A stretch of DNA of 58,162 nt from Gemmatimonadota bacterium (GTDB taxonomy: Bacteria > Gemmatimonadota > Gemmatimonadetes > Longimicrobiales > Gaopeijiaceae). The position numbers were made by a program, and so were the translations under genes. A model generated the notes under the pieces. It did no database searches. It saw only the letters and a program-made list of their open reading frames with translations, and was not told where the DNA came from. The stretch lies in NCBI GenBank assembly GCA_022561145.1, contig JADFRS010000003.1:1-58162 (forward strand), written 5' to 3'. Within the stretch, counting starts at the first letter, position 1; each line of letters begins with the position of its first letter. This document shows, piece after piece, positions 53,064 to 58,162 of the stretch.

Positions 53064-53857
53064 CGGCCCGGACGAGGTGGAGCCTGGTGCTCTCGGTGGC
53101 TCCGGTATTGGCGGTGGGGGCGCTCGCGGCACCCATGTCCGCGCAGAGCCTGAGGGAACGCATACGTACGGCGCCCGACGGAGACGTGACCTTCCAGTTC
53201 GCTCTCAAGGAAGATGTGGAGGTTTGCGACCATGGGGTCTCCATGCGAGGGAGCGGTTGGAGGGTGAGTTCCCGCAGCAACCGGCCTGACATTTGCGGGG
53301 CCGGGGAGGGGGAAGTCCTCCTGAAAGTGCGGGACGGTGCCGTCGTCGCGCTTGATTTACGTCCGCCCTCGATCGACCGATCGGACACAGATCTGGGCTT
53401 CCAGGACGCCCAGATGGTTGCCGAGTACCTCTTGGGCGTGGCCGCTGCCCATCCGCGTGAGAGCGTGGCTGAAGATGCCATCGCTCCCGCGGCGATGATC
53501 GACGGCGTAACGATCTGGTCGGCACTTCTGGATCTTGCCCGCGATCGCTCGGTCTTCGTGGACGTGCGTGAGCAAGCTGTCTTCTGGCTATCGCAAGAAG
53601 CTGCCGAGACCGCGACGGCCGGCCTCGCGTCCATCGCGAAGGACGATGACGAGGCCGCGGAAGTGAGGGCGGCGGCGGTATTTGCGTTGTCTCAGCGTCC
53701 AGACGAAGAGGGTGTGCCGATCCTCATGGAGCTGGCCGTCACCTCTCGGCACGCAAGGGTCCGCGAGAGCTCGCTGTTCTGGCTGGCCCAGTCCAAGGAT
53801 CCGCGTGTACTGCCCTTCTTCGAGAGCATCCTCATAGGGGCGGTGACTCTGAGGTAG
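53060..53857 (+). CDS. Secreted HEAT-repeat protein (second, short)
   Basis: A 265-aa partner of the previous protein, whose stop overlaps its ATG (ATGA). A signal peptide (SLVLSVAPVLAVGALAA) is followed by a beta-rich domain of about 85 residues with two cysteines (VEVCDHGVSMRG and ICGAGEGE), and three HEAT units (AVFWLSQ, AVFALSQ, SLFWLAQ) like those of its neighbour. A periplasmic or outer-membrane protein that may bind the same partner. No family known to me. Confidence 0.82.
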   Translation: MTARTRWSLVLSVAPVLAVGALAAPMSAQSLRERIRTAPDGDVTFQFALKEDVEVCDHGVSMRGSGWRVSSRSNRPDICGAGEGEVLLKVRDGAVVALDLRPPSIDRSDTDLGFQDAQMVAEYLLGVAAAHPRESVAEDAIAPAAMIDGVTIWSALLDLARDRSVFVDVREQAVFWLSQEAAETATAGLASIAKDDDEAAEVRAAAVFALSQRPDEEGVPILMELAVTSRHARVRESSLFWLAQSKDPRVLPFFESILIGAVTLR

Positions 53858-53898
53858 CTCTGTGAGGGCGTCGACTCGGCGGTCATGAACCATTCTTA

Positions 53899-53922
53899 GG
53901 GCCCGGCGGTGCCGCCGGGCCC
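53899..53922 (+). terminator. Terminator-like hairpin after the HEAT operon
   Basis: GGGCCCGGCGG (53899-53909) pairs perfectly with CCGCCGGGCCC (53912-53922), with only two bases between the arms, effectively a GC-rich 10-bp stem with a 4-base loop, followed by TCTTGTAT. It ends the sigma/anti-sigma/HEAT operon. Confidence 0.75.
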
Positions 53923-53946
53923 TCTTGTATGCTTCTCGTTGAAACC

Positions 53947-53976
53947 TTGTTGTGCGGGCGGCGGCAGCGGTAAGTT
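53947..53976 (+). promoter_or_regulatory. Possible promoter for the GGDEF/ATPase operon
   Basis: TTGTTG at 53947-53952 and TAAGTT at 53971-53976 are 18 bases apart and lie in an otherwise GC-rich stretch between the terminator and the GGDEF-protein gene, giving a leader of about 70 bases. Only weakly like a sigma-70 promoter. Confidence 0.3.
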
Positions 53977-54053
53977 TAAAGCAACCGTCCCCGTGATGGA
54001 TCACTCGGCATGAGGGGTGGCGAAATCGAAGAACTCCACCGCTTCCAGGATTC

Positions 54054-54959
54054 ATGAGTGAGGTAATGCAACAGCCTATCAACGTGCTGCTCGTCGAGAG
54101 CGAGCCCGAAGATCTGGAGGGGCTTCGGAAGAGCTTTGCTGAGATGCCTGGAGTCCAAATCGAGCTCGAATGGGTGAGTGAATTGGCCACCGCACTTCAG
54201 AGGCTCTCCGCCGGCGGGATCGACGCCGTGCTTCTGAACCCATCTCTTCCCGACAGTGACGGTATCGTAAGCTTCGAGCGGACGAACGCGTTCGCGCCGG
54301 ACGTGCCGATCATCGTGATATCCGACCTGGACGACGCCGAATTGGCCATTAGCACGGTACGGGGCGGCGCACAGGACTTTCTCGAACGGGACGAGGCGAC
54401 CCCCCCGGTTCTCGCCCGTTCAATCCGCTATGCGATCGAGCGGCACCGCCTGCTGTCGGCCCTCCGAGGCCTCTCGTTGATCGATGAAGTCACGAATCTC
54501 TACAATCGCGGCGGCTTCGCCGACCTCGGCGAACAGTACGTGAAACTGGCGAGGCGCTCGGACCAGGCCATCACGCTGGTGCATGTGGACATCGACCGGT
54601 TCAAGACCATCAACGACTCGCTCGGCCATCACGTCGGAGATCGGGCCCTCCGGAAGGTAGCCGAGATCCTCCGAGTCACGTTTCGCCGCTCCGACCTCAT
54701 CGCCCGTCTGGGCGGCGATGATTTTGCGGTGCTCGCCCTCGAGGCGACCGGAGAGGACGCGAAGGCGCTGGTGGAGCGGCTGAGACGACAGGTGTCGGAC
54801 TCCAATGAGACGAGCAAGGAGCCGTACCAACTCTCGATCAGCGTGGGAATGGCCCGGTACGACGGGGAGGGGAGGGCCACGCTCGAGGATCTGCTGGACC
54901 AAGCGGATAAGGCGATGCGGGAAGAGAAGGCCGAAAAACGTCGCGCGGTAGAGCGGTAG
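54054..54959 (+). CDS. Pseudo-receiver GGDEF-domain protein
   Basis: A 301-aa protein with a receiver-like domain (about 8-125) and a GGDEF domain (about 140-295). The phospho-acceptor Asp of the receiver is replaced by Asn62 (LLNPSLPDSDG), so it should not be phosphorylated in the usual way. The catalytic loop reads GGDDF, an active variant of the motif, and an RxxD inhibitory site (RRSD) is five residues upstream. It may therefore be a c-di-GMP synthase switched by another input. The next gene, an ATPase with its own receiver, follows after nine bases. Confidence 0.88.
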   Translation: MSEVMQQPINVLLVESEPEDLEGLRKSFAEMPGVQIELEWVSELATALQRLSAGGIDAVLLNPSLPDSDGIVSFERTNAFAPDVPIIVISDLDDAELAISTVRGGAQDFLERDEATPPVLARSIRYAIERHRLLSALRGLSLIDEVTNLYNRGGFADLGEQYVKLARRSDQAITLVHVDIDRFKTINDSLGHHVGDRALRKVAEILRVTFRRSDLIARLGGDDFAVLALEATGEDAKALVERLRRQVSDSNETSKEPYQLSISVGMARYDGEGRATLEDLLDQADKAMREEKAEKRRAVER

Positions 54960-54968
54960 GCGACGCGG

Positions 54969-57257
54969 ATGTCAAGCGATCGATCGATTGACGGGCGCGA
55001 TGCCACCGAGCTCCCCGGAGCGGAGGACGCAACGGACGCAACGGACGCAACGGACGTAGCGGACGCAACGGACGCAACGGACGGCCCATCCGACGATGAT
55101 GCCGTGACGGAGATCGACGTGGACAGGGAGGTGGACGAGACGCCGGTTGTGATTCCGGAACCCACACGCCCACTGGCCGTGCACTGGCTCGTCCGAATCG
55201 CGGAGCGCGCGGGGCTGGCGGGTGAGCGGCCGGACGTCAGTGCGCAGTTGCCCGCGGCGGACGTGTGGAGCTCCGTAGTGCGCGCGTACGATCTTTCGGA
55301 CCAGCGACTGGCTGAGTTGGTGGCCGAGTATTTTCGTCTCGATACGGCTGAGTTCATCACTGCCGACCCGAATGCCGCACTCCTCGTACCCGAGGTGATG
55401 GCCCGGAAGCACCATATCTACCCACTGCACGACACCGACCGGAACTTGGTGGTCGCCACGTGTGACCCAACCGACGTCGAGGCAGAGCGGGCGTTGGGAT
55501 TCAGTACGGGCCGGACCGCGATTTTCCAGGTGGCCTCCCCCACGGCCATCCAAGAGGCCATGGATGCTCGCTTCTCCCCCGAGTTGGCGGTGGAGTCGAT
55601 ACTCGGCTCACTCGAAGCCGAGGATTTCCCGGACGATGCCGTCAAGCTGGTGGAGGAAATGGGCCCGGAGTCCATTTCGCACGGTGACGCGTCGACCACG
55701 CCTGTGGTCAAGCTCACCAACCTCATCATTCGTGACGGTATCGCGCAGGGCGCCAGCGACATCCACGTGGAGCCCGGGCGCAGTATCGGTACGATCCGCT
55801 ACCGCGTCGATGGCGTGCTGCGCAAGCATATGGACCTACCCATGAGCGCGATGAATCGGGTCATCTCGCGCATCAAGATTATTTCTCGGCTCGACATCGC
55901 AGATCGGCTTCGTCCACAGGACGGCAAGGCCAGGGTACGTGTTGGTACTCTGGCGTACGACTTGAGAATCTCCACTCTTCCGGCAGGTGGGGCCGAGAAG
56001 TGCGTGATCCGAATCCTCGATTCCAACCGTTCGTTGAGTTTGGAGGATTTGGATATTCCAGCCATCGAGCTCGCCCGGATGCGGCAACTTCTCAACTATA
56101 GGGACGGCGTCGTGTTGGTGACAGGACCGACCGGCTCTGGCAAGACCACCACGCTCTACGGCGCACTGAGTGAGTTGGCCACGGGGAAGGTCAACATCAT
56201 GACCGTCGAGGATCCCATCGAGTACGAGCTTCCGAATATCACCCAGACTCAGGTGGCTGTGAAGCAGGGGCTCACGTTTGGGACTGTGCTCCGCTCGATT
56301 CTGCGCCAGGACCCCGATGTCATTCTCGTCGGCGAGATTCGGGACCGAGAGACGGCGGAAACGGCCGCTCAGGCTGCGATGACCGGCCATATCGTGCTCG
56401 CTACGGTGCACTCGAACGATGCCGTGAGCTCGGTTGCGCGCTTGGCCGACCTCGGCCTGCCGTGGTCCACGATCGCGACTACGCTCCGCGGCACCCTGGC
56501 CCAACGGTTGCTGCGGAGGGTCTGTGCCGCTTGCGCGGAACCCGTACGCGGCCGTCTTTCGCCAGAGGAGCAGCGGCTGACCGATAGGCACGGCATCGAG
56601 CCGGTCGTGCGGGCGGTGGGCTGTAGCGAGTGCGGCTTCACGGGCTACCGCGGCCGTATTCCCGTGGTCGAGGTGATGATCTCAGGTCCTCGCTTCCAGG
56701 CAGCGGTGGAGGCTCGGAAAGGCTGGGGCACGCTTACCAGGATCGCGCAGCAGGGTGGGCTACGCCCGATGCACGAGGTGGGACTCGAGTGGGTCAAGCA
56801 GGCCAAGACCACTCTGGATGAGGTAGACCGTACACTCGGACAGCAGCTCGAAGACGAGGCACAAGACCTGAAGCGCGCCCCGACACGTATCCTGGTCGTT
56901 GATGACGAGGCCGATGCCCGTCTGATGATGAGGACCCAACTGGAGGAACGGGGATACGTGGTGGAGGAGGCCGAAGGTGGTCACCATGCTCTCGACATAC
57001 TCAAGGAGGATCCTGATTTCAACCTGGTGGTCCTCGATCTTGCGATGCCCGGCATGGACGGACGGGAGGTTCTCCGTCAGATTCGCGGCGCCCAAGACAC
57101 GGCAACGCTTCCCGTGCTGGTTCGCACCGCTGTCGGAACGGAGGACACAGAGTCCGAGCTTCTCGAGGCAGGAGCTGACGACTATGTGGACAAGCAAGCC
57201 AACATGGATCGCTTTCTCGCCCGCGTGAAGGCGGTGCTCCGCCGTGCCGTCATGTAG
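54969..57257 (+). CDS. PilB/GspE-type ATPase fused to a C-terminal response-regulator receiver
   Basis: A 762-aa protein. The N-terminus is a low-complexity acidic stretch with a repeated Asp-Ala-Thr tract, then an MshEN-like domain (about 65-215; MshEN binds c-di-GMP in relatives), and the T2SS/T4P assembly ATPase (about 230-600) with Walker A GPTGSGKTT (386-394), Asp box, Walker B VILVGEIRD and a tetracysteine zinc site (CAAC ... CSEC). After it comes a complete receiver domain (about 635-760) with phosphate site Asp690 and Lys in YVDK. PilB and GspE normally lack a receiver, so this is a fusion. It may link pilus or secretion motor activity to phosphorylation and c-di-GMP. The start at the ATG at 54969 is set by the overlap-free nine-base gap. 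Confidence 0.9.
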   Translation: MSSDRSIDGRDATELPGAEDATDATDATDVADATDATDGPSDDDAVTEIDVDREVDETPVVIPEPTRPLAVHWLVRIAERAGLAGERPDVSAQLPAADVWSSVVRAYDLSDQRLAELVAEYFRLDTAEFITADPNAALLVPEVMARKHHIYPLHDTDRNLVVATCDPTDVEAERALGFSTGRTAIFQVASPTAIQEAMDARFSPELAVESILGSLEAEDFPDDAVKLVEEMGPESISHGDASTTPVVKLTNLIIRDGIAQGASDIHVEPGRSIGTIRYRVDGVLRKHMDLPMSAMNRVISRIKIISRLDIADRLRPQDGKARVRVGTLAYDLRISTLPAGGAEKCVIRILDSNRSLSLEDLDIPAIELARMRQLLNYRDGVVLVTGPTGSGKTTTLYGALSELATGKVNIMTVEDPIEYELPNITQTQVAVKQGLTFGTVLRSILRQDPDVILVGEIRDRETAETAAQAAMTGHIVLATVHSNDAVSSVARLADLGLPWSTIATTLRGTLAQRLLRRVCAACAEPVRGRLSPEEQRLTDRHGIEPVVRAVGCSECGFTGYRGRIPVVEVMISGPRFQAAVEARKGWGTLTRIAQQGGLRPMHEVGLEWVKQAKTTLDEVDRTLGQQLEDEAQDLKRAPTRILVVDDEADARLMMRTQLEERGYVVEEAEGGHHALDILKEDPDFNLVVLDLAMPGMDGREVLRQIRGAQDTATLPVLVRTAVGTEDTESELLEAGADDYVDKQANMDRFLARVKAVLRRAVM
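55026..55079 (+). repeat. 9-bp tandem repeat in the ATPase gene
   Basis: Six in-frame units of GACGCAACG (the fourth altered to GACGTAGCG) occupy 55026-55079 and encode Asp-Ala-Thr repeats (one Asp-Val-Ala) in the N-terminal tail of the ATPase. The unit is a multiple of three, so copy-number changes keep the frame. It is a candidate variable-number site. Confidence 0.9.
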
Positions 57258-57340
57258 CGACGGCGGGCCTTCCCAGCATCGTTCCCATGCCGTGGACCTT
57301 TACGCCGGCCTCAACCTTCCCAGAATCCTGAGATAAGTAC

Positions 57341-58162
57341 ATGACCCGCTTATTGAAGATGGGGTGGTTCAGTACCGGGCTGCTCCTTGTTCTATTCGCC
57401 GCTAATCCGGCATCCGCTCAAACGGAAATCTCGGCCAGGACCGCTACCATCACCGTGGGTGGCCGCCTGCATGCCCAGCTCTCCAGCACCACAGTGGACG
57501 ATGCCGGTCCGACCAATATCTTTCTTCGCCGGGCTCGCCTCTATCTGGGCATCGAGGTGAACGACTTTTTCGAGGCCGTCCTCCAGCCGGACTTGGTGGA
57601 TGGGCAGGCGCGCCTACAGGACGCCTACGTTCGTTTCAACTTCTCGGATGGCTTTGTGGTGACCGTGGGCCAAATGAAGCGGGCATTCGACCTGTTCGAG
57701 CTGAGTTCCAGCACCAGGTTGTCCGTGATCGAGCGCGATGGTCGAGTCCCGGGTGTGGACCACTGCGCCGGTGTGGGTGGCATCTGCTCATGGAGTGGCT
57801 TGATTGAGGAACTCGCCTACGCGGAGCGTGACGTTGGTATTCGCTTCGAGGGGGACCTCTCGGAGAAGGTGAGCTACATGGCCGCGGTGACGAACGGGAC
57901 CGGCGTCAACGTTCCGGACGAGAACTCGTCCAAATCCTATTCCGCACGCCTCCAGGTCGAGTTGGGTGGTGGCGTCCGGGTTGCTGGGAATCTATCGATC
58001 CATGACTACAACGGCCCAGGGGATGATACGGACTACGGCGTCGCTCTCGGGGGTGACATCGAGTTCGGTGAAGGACGAGAGGTGGAGCTGAAGGGGCTGT
58101 CGGGCTCGCACCAGCTGTTCGAGGTGCACTGGGCCAGCGGAGGAGGAGGCGGCGACGGGCGC
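57341..58162 (+). CDS. OprP/OprO-type phosphate-selective porin (partial)
   Basis: A gene running off the right edge, 274 codons visible. Signal peptide (LLLVLFAANPASAQ), then the phosphate-selective porin pattern: ITVGGRLHAQ, FLRRARLYLGIEVNDFFEA, LQDAYVRFNF, VTVGQMKRAFDLFELSS, then RDVGIRFEGDLSEKVSYMAAVTNGTG. It should form a 16-stranded barrel in the outer membrane for anionic solutes, often phosphate or pyrophosphate. The ATG at 57341 has a weak site. The C-terminus is outside the window. Confidence 0.85.
   Translation, partial: MTRLLKMGWFSTGLLLVLFAANPASAQTEISARTATITVGGRLHAQLSSTTVDDAGPTNIFLRRARLYLGIEVNDFFEAVLQPDLVDGQARLQDAYVRFNFSDGFVVTVGQMKRAFDLFELSSSTRLSVIERDGRVPGVDHCAGVGGICSWSGLIEELAYAERDVGIRFEGDLSEKVSYMAAVTNGTGVNVPDENSSKSYSARLQVELGGGVRVAGNLSIHDYNGPGDDTDYGVALGGDIEFGEGREVELKGLSGSHQLFEVHWASGGGGGDGR

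Noticed and set aside
55026-55079. CRISPR-like repeat
   Set aside because: Unit length is 9 bases without spacers and it is inside a coding frame.

Overview
The window is GC-rich, densely packed DNA, almost certainly chromosomal, from a Gram-negative bacterium with an outer membrane (TolC-type channel, OprP-type porin, MurB, many signal-peptide and lipobox proteins). GTG/TTG starts, ATGA/GTGA overlaps, an unusual number of secreted metallopeptidases, and a TolC / fusion-protein / ABC cluster followed by a sigma-54 regulator whose loop reads GAFTDA all suggest Gemmatimonadota or a close relative. This placement is an inference from gene style; no rRNA or tRNA gene is present to confirm it.

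Layout. 1-4.2 kb: Tag DNA glycosylase, a frameshifted cytochrome P460-like lipoprotein, and an M1 aminopeptidase. 4.3-11.3 kb: an operon for a cytoplasmic molybdenum oxidoreductase resembling sulfite-oxidising SoeABC, with the iron-sulfur and NrfD-type membrane subunits fused, a TorD-type chaperone and an overlapping SulP anion transporter. 11.2-18.3 kb: an FHA-transmembrane-serine protease, a DUF2339 membrane protein, a small membrane protein and an M16 peptidase. 18.4-22.3 kb: HAD hydrolase, DinB-like protein, an AhpD-family protein with an in-frame TGA at the second CxxC cysteine (a probable selenoprotein with a hairpin just downstream), a family 5 uracil-DNA glycosylase and a Tat-exported asparaginase-type hydrolase. 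22.3-31.1 kb: small and metabolic genes, including a diguanylate cyclase, an amidohydrolase, an orphan ABC ATPase, an M55 D-aminopeptidase, a nitronate monooxygenase and a hotdog thioesterase.

31.1-42 kb: an ECF sigma / anti-sigma / secretin-N lipoprotein operon, a MATE exporter, a Lon-substrate-domain protein, an M16 peptidase fused to membrane and PH-like segments, MurB, an M61 peptidase and a DCC-family protein, then a 360-base intergenic region with a nested inverted repeat. 42.3-49.8 kb: TolC, membrane fusion protein, two LolD/MacB-type ATPases separated by a strong terminator, and an NtrC-type regulator with its histidine kinase; no permease is present. 49.9-53.9 kb: a truncated glycosidase remnant and an ECF sigma / anti-sigma / HEAT / HEAT operon. 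54.0-58.2 kb: a pseudo-receiver GGDEF protein, a PilB/GspE-type ATPase fused to a response-regulator receiver, and a porin gene cut by the window end.

Taken together the region serves peptide scavenging (M1, M16 twice, M61, M55, asparaginase-type), sulfur or other oxyanion redox chemistry (the Soe-like operon and perhaps SulP), envelope export and stress control (two ECF operons and the exporter with its two-component system), and c-di-GMP/pilus-type control at the right end. The most interesting items are the CxxU AhpD-like selenoprotein, the sigma/anti-sigma/HEAT operon, the GspE-receiver fusion and the permease-less ABC exporter cluster.
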